A DNA stretch of 28,515 bases from a virus, in IMG/VR virus record IMGVR_UViG_3300010885_034740, positions 1-28,515 of that record; one strand, given 5' to 3'. A program made the position numbers and the translations under genes. Each line of letters starts with the position of its first letter. Position 1 is the stretch's first letter. This document shows, in pieces, positions 11,147 through 20,982 of the stretch. A model generated the notes under the pieces. The model saw only the letters and a list, made by a program, of their open reading frames with translations. It was not told the DNA's origin and searched no databases.

Positions 11147-14100
11147 TTAGGCGGTTCCTGTTCCTGGCGCTACTGGTCCAGCCGGTGTTTGTGCCAGTTG
11201 TGCCAGATATTGATTCCAGTCAAAGTTGGGACCAGCTTGCAGACCAAATGGTTGGGCAGGTGCGCCTGGCACTTGATTGTATCGGGCCAAGTCTGACATG
11301 TTTTGCATGTAAGGATGTTGTCCCCAGTAGTATTGGCTCTGATACGGATTGGTAGTCTGATACATGGGCGGATTTACTCCTGTGACCACCCAGCCAGGAT
11401 TCAAGCCAGGGTTTACAAGATTAGTGCCTTCAAAATGTATTAGATCGTAAGGATTGCGTGGCATGGTTGGTGTGGGGTATGGCCGTGTTATTGGTGGTAT
11501 TATTATAGGTAAGTCAATGGGTGGTTCTGGTTCCACAGGATAATCTGGCTCGTATGGTTCATACGGTTTGGGCGGTTCGGTCGGTGGTGGTGGTTCTGCA
11601 GGTGGTGGTGCAGGTGGTGGTGGTGTTGGAGCAGGTCCTGGAGGACCAACTGGACCAGGTCCCGGAGGACCAACTGGACCAGGTGTAACAGGACCAACTG
11701 GACCAGGTGTAACAGGACCAACTGGACCAGGTGTGACAGGACCAGGTGTGACAGGTCCAGGTGTAACAGGTCCAGGTGTAACAGGTCCCGGAGGAGCCAC
11801 AACTGGAGGAATCACAATTGGTGGTTCAGTAACAGGACCTGGTGGTGTGACAGGAGGTGTAACAGGTGGAGTTACAGGAACTGGCTCTACTGGTGGAGGT
11901 GTAACAGGTGGCGTTACAGGAGGTGCAACTGGTGGCGGCACAGGCACTGGTTCTACTGGCGTAATTGGAGGTTCTACTGGTGGCGGAGTTACAGGAACTG
12001 GCTCTACAGGTGGCGGTGTAACCGGAACTGGCTCTACAGGTGGCGGTGTAACCGGAACTGGCTCTACTGGTGGCACTGGTGGGGTTACAGGTGGTGTGAC
12101 CACTGGTATAACAGGCGTGTCAATTGGCACGGGTTCAGGTGTGACTGGCGGAGCAACAGGAACTGGCTCTACCGGTGTAACAGGTGGTGCCACAGGTTCA
12201 GGTGTAATTACCGGTGGGGGTTCAACTGGTGCAATTACCGGTTCAGGTGTGACTGGTGTTGTGGGTGCGGTTGGTGTGGTAGTGGGTGCTGTGGGTGTGG
12301 CTGTTGCTGATGGAATCACTGTGGCTGGATTGCCACCGGCTGATATCACTGCTGTCACTGTGGCCAAGGCCGCTGCACCGCCACCCATTAGGGCAATTTG
12401 TTCGGGAGTAAGCGTGGCTATGATTTCACCAGGTTGTAATCCACCGTAGGTGATCAAAGGGGGCAAGTCACTGGGTGCCACAGGTCCCACCGGTCCAGTG
12501 CCAATCAGCTCAGTGGCAGTGGGATTGGTAACGCCTACGCCAGTAATTTCAACTTCAGTTGCTGGATTGTCAAACGTATTAAATCGCTTATAGGTCAAAT
12601 CAGACGCTTCTTTGATATCCATACCACCGTCAACCAGGTCCTTGAAGTATTGCTCTTGAGGAGTAATTGTGGGCGGAGCTATGGGCTCAACTACCGGTGT
12701 CAGCACAGGTTCAGTTGTGGGCAGGCCTGGCGTGGTTATAATATTGGGATCCTGATACGGTGTCATAGTGCCATCAGGATTCAACACAAATCGTTCACCA
12801 ATGTCATTTGACACAATTTCTGGTGCAACCGGACCAGGTGCAACTGGCGCAACATCAGTCACATCAGGAGGCCCAAATGGTTCATACGGTTTGACTGGTG
12901 CGTTGGTGTCTATGTTGTTGACAATTTCTGTGGGTGTTTCGTAACCAACAACCTCACCCACATCGTTTATAATTGGTTGTGGTAGTTCAGTAGTAACTGG
13001 CACATCAGGAATGACTGGTCCGGCGGTAACTGGCACATCGGGCGCAACTGGTTCGGTAATATTTGGTATAGAATCATAACCACCAAGATCGGGTGATACA
13101 TCAGGCGCAACTGGTGCAGTCTCTACAGGCACATTTATTTCATCAACACCAGTAGTAAATGTATCGGCCACGGTGTTATCAATAATACCTGCGTCGGCAG
13201 CGGCTTCAGTTCCTGCGGCCAAGGCCTCACCTAAAGCTTCTGTGCCATATGCCATAGCAAATGTCATAGCGGCGCTTCTAGCAATGGTGGCCAGGTCTTC
13301 ACCGGCTGCGGCACCTGCTAGTGATCTTGCTAGAGCAGCACCAAATGGACCACCAAAATAACTGCCGGCCATGCTGGCAATGGTCTTCCAACCCACAGTT
13401 TTATTGACCAAATCATCAAATGCAGAAAATATGTCGCCGTCGTTGCCTTTTGAAGTGTTTTGTTCAGCTACCAATCGATCGTATTCGGCTCGTTTTTGTT
13501 CATCTACAGATTTATTGAATGCGTTACTGGCATCATAAGCAACCTGCATAGATACAGGCTTGGCATTGGTCTGTCCCACAGGAGTAAAAGTTTTGAGATC
13601 TGAAGTTATACCCCAATAGCCTGGTTTGCCATCGGTTCCTGGAACAGGCACATACACTCGACCACCTGGACCATCACGCATGCCTGCATTAAATCCAGCC
13701 GACCCCGGAGCGGGCAAATTGGCTTCAAATGAGGCAGTGTCCTTGGCCAACTTGAGTGCGGCTTCCTGTGCAGTTTGTTGTTGATTATACACCAGCACAT
13801 TGTTTCGTGCTGTGGCTGCTTGTTGGTTGTATTCTTCGTTGGCAGTTACTGAGCTGGTAGGATAACCATCTGCACCAATGGCCTGTAAATCACCGTTGCC
13901 ATAATCTTGATACCACCCACCTGGTTTGCCCGTTATTGGATCAGGTGCAATGCTGTAAAAATGACTGCCGTTTGGACCAATACGGTCGGAGCCGGTTGGT
14001 GGTCCTAGTTTTGAGGCAAAGTCAGCAATGGTAGCGTTTTGTTTGATAGAGTTTTGCGCTTGTCCCAATCGACCAGCACTGATTGTGACGCCGGCTTTTT

Positions 14101-16303
14101 GTGCTTGATCCAGCATTCGATCCAGATCGCCTTGTGTGCGAACTGTTCCTGCTTGATTATCAAATTGAGTTTGTAATTCTTGTTTGGTTTTGAGTGCTAG
14201 TTGTGCTTGAGTTTGCTCACTGACCGTGTTGGCTTGATCAATACGGCCTTGATTTAAAGTGACACCTGCTGTTCGGGCCTCATCAACTATGCGAGCCACA
14301 TCAGCAGAAGTTTTGGCACGACTCAATTGATTTTCATAATCCTGGGTCTTGGTTGCTAATGCTTGGGCATTTTGCTGATTGTAAGTTTGTATTTGATTGA
14401 GTTGAGCTTGTTGATCACGTGTGAAATCTGCGTCAGGGACGGCAGGACCTGCAGGAGCCCCATCTGCACCAATCTGTTGCAACACATATTTGCCGGGTGT
14501 GGTTTCTACACTTCTATACCAACCACCCTTGACACCAGTTACTGGATTGTCTGGTTTGCTATAAACAGTTTCTCCTGATGGCAATCGTGCCTGTTGACCG
14601 GTTGGTGGGGTAATCTTGAGCCATTCAGCTGTTCTAGCATAATTGGCCTGGGTGCGAGCATCCTGGTCAGCGGCTTGTTTTTCAGCAGTAGCAATCTGTT
14701 CAGCCTGTTGTTGTGCTTGTGTTTGTTCATTGCGATAGGTCTGAATTTGATTGCTTATGTCTGTTTTGGTTTGATCGAATTCATCGCTGGGTATAGCAGG
14801 ACCAACAGGTCGGCCATCAGCACCAATCTGTTGCATCACATATTTTCCAGGTGCTGTCGCTTGTGATCTATACCAGCCACCTTCATTGACTTCAGTTGCT
14901 GGATTGTCAGGAATACTATAAACTGACTCGCCTGACGGCAGTGTGGCCTGCAATCCCGACGGCGGAGTTGTTTTCAGCCAGTCGGCTGTTCGAGCATAAT
15001 TGGCCTGTGTCAGGGCGGCTTGTGCTTGGGCTTGTTTTTCAGACGCGGCTGTTTGTTCAGCTGCCTGCTGTGCTTGTGCGGTTGCCCGGTCTTGTTGTTG
15101 TTTTACAACAAGATTGGCCCGATCAATATAGCCAGGATCAAGCGTGATACCATCCGCTTGGGCTCGTGCCACAACATCATTCAATTGATCTGGTGTTGTG
15201 GATGCCATTAATTGTGTTTGGTAATCGGCTGTTTTGGTGGCTGTGACAGCGGCTAGGGCTCTAGCATCTGCGGCTGCTTTTGCATCGGCTGTTGCCTTGG
15301 CTGTGGCAGCGGCTTGGGCATCGGCTCGGGCTTGGGCATCAGCTCGGGCCTGGGCATCGGCTGCCGCTTTGGCTTCAATTCGGGCTTGGGCATCTGCGGC
15401 TGCCTTGGCGGCAATTTTAGCATCAGAAACAGCTTGAGCTTCTGCGGCAAGTTTTTTTGAATTAGTTACTGCTATCACAGTATTGGCTCGCGTGATCAGG
15501 CTTGATTCAGGAGCACCGCCTGCGGCTTGGACTGCACTATTGTAAGCGTCTATATCGGCTTGAGTAGCAGTTCCGGCATTGGTGGCAGCAATTAAAGCAT
15601 TTTGTGCTTGTGTGATAGCGGCACGGTCTATAACTGGGGCAACAGGAGCAACTGGCGCAACTGGCGCGGTTTGTGCGGCTGTCTTGGCATCTGCGGCCAT
15701 TTTTACATTTTGAGATTGTATGACTGAATCAGGAATAGTTACTCCGGCTGCTTGGGCCGCACTTTTGATTGCGTTAAGTTCAAGTGGGGTCTTGGCATTT
15801 GCTGCTTGATCACTGTAAAGTTTTAGGTCAGCATCGGCTTTTGCCTTGTCAGCAACGGCCTTGTCAGTAGCGGCTTTAGCAGCGGCCATCTTGTCAGCAA
15901 TGGCCTTGTCAGCGGCCCGTGCGGCAGCGGCTTTGTCACCAGCAGCACTCCAGGTCGCTATGGCCGCTTTGGAATCAGCAGCGGCCTTGGCATCAGCAGT
16001 GGCCTTGGCAGCGGCAGCCGCTTTGTTATCAGCAAGGATTTTGGCATCGGCTGCGGTCTGGGCATCTTGAATGGCCTTGGCATCAGCAGCGGCCTTGGTT
16101 GCAGCGGCTGTTGTGGCCGGTGCCGCAAAAGTAGTGTCCTTGGGCAAATAGACTGACAAGGCTGCCTGCAGTTGTTTATCAGTCTTGGCAGCATTTACTA
16201 GAGCACTTGTAGGTGCAGTCCGATACAGTTGGGCTAGGCCGCTACCTCCTTTGAGGAAATTTGCAACGGCAGTGTTTAGTTGGGCAGAGGTGGCAATGGG
16301 CAT
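11147..16303 (-). CDS. Giant modular virion protein, 1718 aa
   Basis: Residues about 1-60 look globular. Residues 60-440 are an Ala/Lys/Asp coiled coil built on ADAKAAAD-like repeats. Four diverged copies of a beta module follow near 430, 550, 755 and 855, recognisable by LPSG..VYS.PDNP, GGWYRS and QQIGADG. A Gly/Ala-rich hydrophobic stretch lies at about 970-1030 and may enter membranes. Residues 1355-1580 are Pro-rich (VTPPPVEPVP and PGPVTPGPV repeats). The C-terminal 140 residues are Tyr/Pro/Asn-rich. No enzyme motif is visible. ATG at 16303 has no ribosome binding site but matches a predicted transcription start. A giant ejection protein or fibre is likely; I favour ejection. Confidence 0.7.
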   Translation of the reverse strand: MPIATSAQLNTAVANFLKGGSGLAQLYRTAPTSALVNAAKTDKQLQAALSVYLPKDTTFAAPATTAAATKAAADAKAIQDAQTAADAKILADNKAAAAAKATADAKAAADSKAAIATWSAAGDKAAAARAADKAIADKMAAAKAATDKAVADKAKADADLKLYSDQAANAKTPLELNAIKSAAQAAGVTIPDSVIQSQNVKMAADAKTAAQTAPVAPVAPVAPVIDRAAITQAQNALIAATNAGTATQADIDAYNSAVQAAGGAPESSLITRANTVIAVTNSKKLAAEAQAVSDAKIAAKAAADAQARIEAKAAADAQARADAQARADAQAAATAKATADAKAAADARALAAVTATKTADYQTQLMASTTPDQLNDVVARAQADGITLDPGYIDRANLVVKQQQDRATAQAQQAAEQTAASEKQAQAQAALTQANYARTADWLKTTPPSGLQATLPSGESVYSIPDNPATEVNEGGWYRSQATAPGKYVMQQIGADGRPVGPAIPSDEFDQTKTDISNQIQTYRNEQTQAQQQAEQIATAEKQAADQDARTQANYARTAEWLKITPPTGQQARLPSGETVYSKPDNPVTGVKGGWYRSVETTPGKYVLQQIGADGAPAGPAVPDADFTRDQQAQLNQIQTYNQQNAQALATKTQDYENQLSRAKTSADVARIVDEARTAGVTLNQGRIDQANTVSEQTQAQLALKTKQELQTQFDNQAGTVRTQGDLDRMLDQAQKAGVTISAGRLGQAQNSIKQNATIADFASKLGPPTGSDRIGPNGSHFYSIAPDPITGKPGGWYQDYGNGDLQAIGADGYPTSSVTANEEYNQQAATARNNVLVYNQQQTAQEAALKLAKDTASFEANLPAPGSAGFNAGMRDGPGGRVYVPVPGTDGKPGYWGITSDLKTFTPVGQTNAKPVSMQVAYDASNAFNKSVDEQKRAEYDRLVAEQNTSKGNDGDIFSAFDDLVNKTVGWKTIASMAGSYFGGPFGAALARSLAGAAAGEDLATIARSAAMTFAMAYGTEALGEALAAGTEAAADAGIIDNTVADTFTTGVDEINVPVETAPVAPDVSPDLGGYDSIPNITEPVAPDVPVTAGPVIPDVPVTTELPQPIINDVGEVVGYETPTEIVNNIDTNAPVKPYEPFGPPDVTDVAPVAPGPVAPEIVSNDIGERFVLNPDGTMTPYQDPNIITTPGLPTTEPVLTPVVEPIAPPTITPQEQYFKDLVDGGMDIKEASDLTYKRFNTFDNPATEVEITGVGVTNPTATELIGTGPVGPVAPSDLPPLITYGGLQPGEIIATLTPEQIALMGGGAAALATVTAVISAGGNPATVIPSATATPTAPTTTPTAPTTPVTPEPVIAPVEPPPVITPEPVAPPVTPVEPVPVAPPVTPEPVPIDTPVIPVVTPPVTPPVPPVEPVPVTPPPVEPVPVTPPPVEPVPVTPPPVEPPITPVEPVPVPPPVAPPVTPPVTPPPVEPVPVTPPVTPPVTPPGPVTEPPIVIPPVVAPPGPVTPGPVTPGPVTPGPVTPGPVGPVTPGPVGPVTPGPVGPPGPGPVGPPGPAPTPPPPAPPPAEPPPPTEPPKPYEPYEPDYPVEPEPPIDLPIIIPPITRPYPTPTMPRNPYDLIHFEGTNLVNPGLNPGWVVTGVNPPMYQTTNPYQSQYYWGQHPYMQNMSDLARYNQVPGAPAQPFGLQAGPNFDWNQYLAQLAQTPAGPVAPGTGTA
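11994..12053 (+). repeat. Two perfect 30-bp tandem units in the Pro-rich domain
   Basis: 11994-12023 and 12024-12053 are identical and a partial third copy follows. Each encodes ten residues of the PVTPPPVEPV type. The surrounding 11640-12250 holds more degenerate units, including repeated GGACCAACTGGACCAGGTGT around 11670-11730. Such repeats change copy number readily by slippage. Confidence 0.85.
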
Positions 16304-16308
16304 ACGAG

Positions 16309-16315
16309 TATTTAA
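16309..16315 (-). promoter_or_regulatory. Predicted T4-like late promoter (TTAAATA), leaderless
   Basis: Predicted +1 is 16303, exactly the A of the start codon of the 1718-residue gene, which lacks a nearby ribosome binding site. Confidence 0.5.
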
Positions 16316-16317
16316 CC

Positions 16318-17187
16318 TTAGGGTTTGACCACCTGTGCCGACAAGCTACGGAGACCTGTCTCACACTGTGTTATTTCAAGATCACCGCCGACACGGTCAA
16401 ATCTAATTTCCAAGATATACCAGTAGTAGCCTATAGTGGGTGCATCCACAATAGTGCTAAAAATAGTTTCTTGATCAATAGTGCCTGATCCAGTTAGTCC
16501 TGAATAAGAACCACCTGAATAGACTTTTTGTGCCACTGTGACAAAATCTGGAAAAATATAATCGGGATTTACAGGATCATTGTTTTGAAACCCTTGGTAA
16601 CGATTAACTGCCACAGTGTAGGTTAAATTGCTAGACACAGTGCCGGTATAACTTATGATATTGTTCAATTGGGCACTCACAAACACACGATCTGTGCCAC
16701 CGTTTACAGTGACTCTGGCATTGCAATCAGTAGAAACAAATCCTTGATCGATCACGGTAAATCTCACATCGCCACCCGTGGTTGAAGGATATCCTGGATA
16801 AAATGGTCGTGTTCTGGCTATCACATAATCAGTGGTGCATTCAACCACACCAATTGGTGCATATGATCCATCATAAAAACTATCTGTTGCGCCAGAGACC
16901 ACTATGGGACTGCCAAGCGTGAATGGGGGAGAAGGTTGTGTGCTGTTGAAATTAAATTTCCAAGTGTTGCCGGGTGCCAACACTTCGCTTGTGCCCAAGG
17001 CCACAGGTGCCACATATAACGGCACCGCAATTGTGCTACTATATGGCACTCGAAAATTGCCAGTCACATAGCCTGGCAGATAGGCACTGAATCCTTGAAA
17101 GTTCTGTCCCAGTCCGGCAGGACCACTTAGTAGATAGTCAACACCATCTCTTATGCTTTGATCATCTGCGACAGGATAACTGGGCAT
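16318..17187 (-). CDS. Putative tail-associated structural protein, 289 aa
   Basis: ATG at 17187 overlaps the TAA of the tail-hub gene (TAATG). The N-terminus (PVADDQSIRDGVDYLLSGPA) is helical. The rest is beta-rich, with strands such as VRFTVIDQGFVSTDCNARVTV and a C-terminus YWYILEIRFDRVGGDLEITQ. No enzyme motif or membrane segment is visible. Its tight overlap with the hub gene suggests it assembles on the tail, perhaps as an adhesin base or hub cap; that is inference. I recall similar proteins from uncultured aquatic phages without an assigned function. Confidence 0.65.
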   Translation of the reverse strand: MPSYPVADDQSIRDGVDYLLSGPAGLGQNFQGFSAYLPGYVTGNFRVPYSSTIAVPLYVAPVALGTSEVLAPGNTWKFNFNSTQPSPPFTLGSPIVVSGATDSFYDGSYAPIGVVECTTDYVIARTRPFYPGYPSTTGGDVRFTVIDQGFVSTDCNARVTVNGGTDRVFVSAQLNNIISYTGTVSSNLTYTVAVNRYQGFQNNDPVNPDYIFPDFVTVAQKVYSGGSYSGLTGSGTIDQETIFSTIVDAPTIGYYWYILEIRFDRVGGDLEITQCETGLRSLSAQVVKP

Positions 17188-19283
17188 TATCGATCATCCT
17201 CGGTCTGTGTGTATTGCCAAGTGGTGGCATTGCACATCCAGATTGATGTATTGCTTGAGTTGGTGATGTCGATGGTGTTTACTCTGAATGCATTTTGATT
17301 GATCTGTGCCCAGGGATTGTCGCCATTTACTGCACCATTGGCATCAACCGGTATTGTGATCGGTGTCTTGGCAGTAGGAGCCGATCCCACACTGTTGGCA
17401 CCTTCTATGGTTATGGTCACGTTGCCTTTGAGAGCTGTGTCAGTGACCGGATCAATTGGCAATTCGTTGTTGTTTAAATTGACCACTTCGGGTAAGATTC
17501 TGTGCACCAGTAACTTGCCTGAATAGTTTTCCAACATCTTGATGTTGTCTCGTCTGAACTGGCTGTCGATAGGTTCGCCATCTATCCAGCTGTAGCCTTG
17601 GTCTTTTTGCACAAGTTTTTGATTAGTAACACCTCTAGCATACACCACAGTCCTAGATCCGTAATTGAATTGCCAGTCACTGCCATCATAATACCAGATT
17701 GGACTTTCGCAAGCCATTGTGGCCGAACTAACATCCCTTGGTGCATTCCAGCACTCAAGATCATAACGATAACTGATCATTTGATTGGGCACACCATTCA
17801 CAGCTGAAGCAGTGGGGTAGTAGATTTCTATCTGATTGCGCTGACTGTTCACTTCCATAAACACTCGATCCACATAAAGCGGATCCAGTTGGTCGTAAAA
17901 CCAGTTTTTGATCCGTTGATTGCCGATGCCCACAAAGTCCTGTCCATCAAACTGCCAGATATCTCTGGCATCCACACCATAAACCATCTTGTCAGTGTTG
18001 GCCCAGCAGTTGCTACTGAGCAGGCCACGACCCTGGTTGTAGATTCGCACACCCAACAACGGTGCACTTGTGGTTGAATAGTTTATGGGAGCAAATACCA
18101 CTGTGTCCCAATAGCTACACAGGAAAAATTGGCCATTGCTGGGGAAAGCATCCAGAGCCGGTCCTCTTAAAGGAACCTCTAGTTGATTGGCCACATTGGT
18201 TATAGTTGGTTGCCAAGTTAATGGTGCTTGGTTGAGACCAAATGCTGTGCTCCACTGTATAGTCACAGGATACAGTTCTTGTGTGTCATCCAATTTGGTC
18301 ACTGTCAAGTTGCCGGCTACTAGTATTGACCCCACATTGGGCGTGTTATACAGGCGCATGAAGTTGGCATAATAGCTTTTCCAGTTGGGATTGTAGTTCC
18401 AGGTGTATAAAGGACTCACCGACCCACCACCTGGATATGCACCGCCTGGTTGTGCTAGATAATCAATGGTGCTGGTAGTGCTTGAGACCACAGTAAAAGT
18501 GCCATTGTAAAATTGATCTACTCCAGCAATAAGGATTTGTTCTCCACCCACAAACGGTGGTGACGAGAACAAATCGCCTGCGATTGCAGTTGAAGCCACA
18601 GTCTGACTAGGACTCACAGTCCAAGTCAAACCCGATCCGCCTGTAATTACGGTTCCGGCTGTGACTCCAGTGCCAGTTACAATTTGTCCAGCAGTGATTG
18701 AACCTGAAGTCAAGGTGCCGATGGCCAGCACAGTGCCAGTTATGGTGCTGCCAGTGCTGGTAAATGCTGATGCCAACGCTATCTGTTGTGTGGTGGCATT
18801 GACATAGACAATGTTGTCAATGTCGATGGGCTTGACCAAGTTGCTGTAAGGAACTAAAATAGCGCCCGGTTGATCTGGCAGGAACATGGGCGGATTTAAG
18901 CTGTCATTAAAAAACACCACTGTGCCATTCCAGGCTTCGGTAATGTTGGTGGCCTGTGTGTAGCCAGCAAATGTGCCACCGCCGGGCGTGATATCATACC
19001 AGTCCACGTCAGTGCCGTTTGAAGCATACCATTTGCCTTCTGTGGTGGCCACTATGAACCAAAACTCATCGCCGCGTCTGAAGCCTGCTGATATGTAGGT
19101 TGGAGTGCCTGGCACTGTGGTCAAGATCTCTTCGTCACCAGCTACCGATCTGATACCACGCACATCTGTTTCCACGTTATAGCCAGCGTTGTATTCGTTT
19201 GGTCCCAAGGCTGTGGCTGGCACATCCGGGCTGAATGTCATTTTTGCAAATGGTATTCGAGTTTCTGTATATTTGGCTGCCAT
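17187..19283 (-). CDS. Tail hub / gp10-like stabilisation protein, 698 aa
   Basis: ATG at 19283 follows AAGGACAAACA. The pattern fits the podovirus gp10-type 'phage stabilisation' family, beta-propeller proteins that plug the head-tail knob after packaging. It has an N-terminus listing bound conditions (FSPDVPATALGPNEYNAGYN) and repeated blades with W/F-F and D-G motifs (FRRGDEFWFIVATTEGKWYA; DARDIWQFDGQDFVGIGNQR; MISYRYDLECWNAPRD). Residues 168-238 look like an inserted Gly/Thr beta module (ITAGQIVTGTGVTAGTVITG, then WTVSPSQTVAST) of a type common in aquatic phage tail proteins. Family placement is from pattern alone. Confidence 0.6.
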   Translation of the reverse strand: MAAKYTETRIPFAKMTFSPDVPATALGPNEYNAGYNVETDVRGIRSVAGDEEILTTVPGTPTYISAGFRRGDEFWFIVATTEGKWYASNGTDVDWYDITPGGGTFAGYTQATNITEAWNGTVVFFNDSLNPPMFLPDQPGAILVPYSNLVKPIDIDNIVYVNATTQQIALASAFTSTGSTITGTVLAIGTLTSGSITAGQIVTGTGVTAGTVITGGSGLTWTVSPSQTVASTAIAGDLFSSPPFVGGEQILIAGVDQFYNGTFTVVSSTTSTIDYLAQPGGAYPGGGSVSPLYTWNYNPNWKSYYANFMRLYNTPNVGSILVAGNLTVTKLDDTQELYPVTIQWSTAFGLNQAPLTWQPTITNVANQLEVPLRGPALDAFPSNGQFFLCSYWDTVVFAPINYSTTSAPLLGVRIYNQGRGLLSSNCWANTDKMVYGVDARDIWQFDGQDFVGIGNQRIKNWFYDQLDPLYVDRVFMEVNSQRNQIEIYYPTASAVNGVPNQMISYRYDLECWNAPRDVSSATMACESPIWYYDGSDWQFNYGSRTVVYARGVTNQKLVQKDQGYSWIDGEPIDSQFRRDNIKMLENYSGKLLVHRILPEVVNLNNNELPIDPVTDTALKGNVTITIEGANSVGSAPTAKTPITIPVDANGAVNGDNPWAQINQNAFRVNTIDITNSSNTSIWMCNATTWQYTQTEDDR

Positions 19284-19292
19284 TGTTTGTCC

Positions 19293-20834
19293 TTAGAATG
19301 ATGTTAAAGCTATGCGTTTCCATGTGTTGGTGCCGGTGCAGATATAAAGATATGTGCTGTTCCAGGTAATTGCTCCCAATACTCCTGTTGAATTACCGGT
19401 TGGAGTGCTTGAACTTTGTATAGCAAGTTGATTACCTTTAAGGTAGCTGGCTGCTGTGACATTACCACTAGAACTTATTGTGCTGGCTCTGACAGTGGAC
19501 GCAACAACTGCTGACCCAACATTCAAATTACCTGTTCCAGTTATTATATTCACACCATTATATGCTTGTAAAGTTATTTCACCATCATCAGCAATAACCA
19601 TTTGACTTAGATATGCATTAAAAGTATTCCCCTGTATCTGCACAGTGTTGGCACTGCTTATTCGGATTGCACTATTGCCGTTTATAGTAACATTCATGTT
19701 GGCATAATTGGTGCCGTAATTGATAACACTAGCATTTGCAGTAAGACCGGTCAGTAATGCACCATTTCCTAAAATATAATCACCTGCTACATTGCCTGTT
19801 GCAGTGACAAAAGACACATTGCTTATGCCGTAACCGTTGCCATCTATATCGGCAGTCAAGTTGCCCGAGAATGAACCAGTTGTGCCTTGTGTGCCTTGTG
19901 TTCCGTCTGTGCCTTGGATTCCGGTTGTGCCTTGTGTGCCTTGTGTTCCGTCTGTGCCTTGGATTCCGGTTGTGCCTTGTGCTCCTGTAGTGCCCTGGAT
20001 GCCTTGTGCTCCTGTGGTGCCTTGTGCGCCCGATCCTGCTACTGGTATACCGTTGGCATACAAAAAGTTTGCACCTATAATGTTGCCAGTGGCTGTAATT
20101 TGGCCTGCTGTGGCGATATTGCCCGATGTGGCATTGCCCACAGCTGATATAGTGCCTAGACTGATCAATCTAGAACCAACCACATTGCCTTGGCTGCTCA
20201 TGGTAAATGATACAGTGACATTGGCCGCTGTGATATTGCCAGTGCTACTGATGTTGTTGCCATACGCACTCAACAGGGCCACCACATTGGCATTGCCATA
20301 CGTGCTGTTGCCACTGGCAATACCAGTTAGTAGGCTACCATTACCTATAAAGTATGTGCCGGCCACATTGCCAGTTACTGACACATTGCCAGCAGAGATA
20401 TTGCCACTAAAGATCGGCAAGTAATTGGCCACATTGGCATTTGAATAAGTGGCTGGCAATCCGGTTAATAGACTGCCATTACCTAGAAAGTATCCACCCG
20501 TGATATTGCCTGTGGTTGATACTACATTGGCACCAAACGTGGACAGCAAGGTGATCACATTGCTATCGGTATAGGTAGCAGGTAATCCAGTCAGTTGCGA
20601 ACCATTGCCCAAAACATAACCACCTGCAATATTGCCAGTGGTGCTTATGGTGTTGGATCCAAATGAAGCCAATAAATTTACAGCATTGGCATTGCTATAG
20701 GTATTGGCTGTGACATAGGTCTTTAAATTGGCCACTGTCACAGTGTAATTGGTGTTGGCACTCACAGTTGGTATAACAGTGTTGGCTGTTATGGTAGCTT
20801 GATTGGGCAGTTGGCCAAAGGTTATATTAGACAT
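19293..20834 (-). CDS. Collagen-like tail fibre protein, 513 aa
   Basis: The start is ATG at 20834 (MSNITFGQLPNQ); it overlaps the stop of the 51-residue gene by eight bases, so the longer in-frame version is not used. The N-terminal half has repeats of [17 protein letters not shown] type, each about 50 residues. The middle holds a Gly-X-Y run ([19 protein letters not shown] and onward), which would form a collagen-like triple helix in a trimeric fibre. The C-terminus is beta-rich (STPTGNSTGVLGAITWNSTY) and probably the receptor-facing tip. It is a paralogue of the 701-residue fibre at 23556-25661. Confidence 0.75.
   Translation of the reverse strand: MSNITFGQLPNQATITANTVIPTVSANTNYTVTVANLKTYVTANTYSNANAVNLLASFGSNTISTTGNIAGGYVLGNGSQLTGLPATYTDSNVITLLSTFGANVVSTTGNITGGYFLGNGSLLTGLPATYSNANVANYLPIFSGNISAGNVSVTGNVAGTYFIGNGSLLTGIASGNSTYGNANVVALLSAYGNNISSTGNITAANVTVSFTMSSQGNVVGSRLISLGTISAVGNATSGNIATAGQITATGNIIGANFLYANGIPVAGSGAQGTTGAQGIQGTTGAQGTTGIQGTDGTQGTQGTTGIQGTDGTQGTQGTTGSFSGNLTADIDGNGYGISNVSFVTATGNVAGDYILGNGALLTGLTANASVINYGTNYANMNVTINGNSAIRISSANTVQIQGNTFNAYLSQMVIADDGEITLQAYNGVNIITGTGNLNVGSAVVASTVRASTISSSGNVTAASYLKGNQLAIQSSSTPTGNSTGVLGAITWNSTYLYICTGTNTWKRIALTSF
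19879..19968 (+). repeat. Perfect 45-bp tandem duplication in the collagen-like region
   Basis: 19879-19923 and 19924-19968 are identical, encoding five Gly-X-Y triplets each. An exact copy implies recent slippage or recombination and a variable fibre length. Confidence 0.9.
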
Positions 20835-20982
20835 TGATAATTTCCACAAAGTTATTTCCTGCTTGCGAGATCAAGAAGTTGGCACCATCTTCTGTGACAA
20901 AGAACAAAGTTTCGGACAGCACTGGCCTATCGCCAATCTGTATTCCGGTCCCAATATCAATGCCTTGTTCGATCACAATCAT
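20827..20982 (-). CDS. Small hypothetical protein, 51 aa
   Basis: ATG at 20982 overlaps the upstream TGA (ATGA), and the TAA overlaps the fibre gene's start (ATGTCTAA). The sequence begins MIVIEQGIDIGTGIQIGD and has a hydrophobic C-terminal half (SETLFFVTEDGANFLISQAG). Short beta strands are likely. No membrane helix or known motif is visible. Being locked between two coupled genes argues it is real. It could be a fibre assembly helper or small tail protein; no evidence beyond position. Confidence 0.65.
   Translation of the reverse strand: MIVIEQGIDIGTGIQIGDRPVLSETLFFVTEDGANFLISQAGNNFVEIINV

Noticed and set aside
11568-12449. Long Gly/Thr-rich open frame on the plus strand
   Set aside because: Complement of the Pro-rich repeats of the giant protein; an artefact of biased codons. 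Other plus-strand frames inside 7200-28500 were dropped for the same reason.
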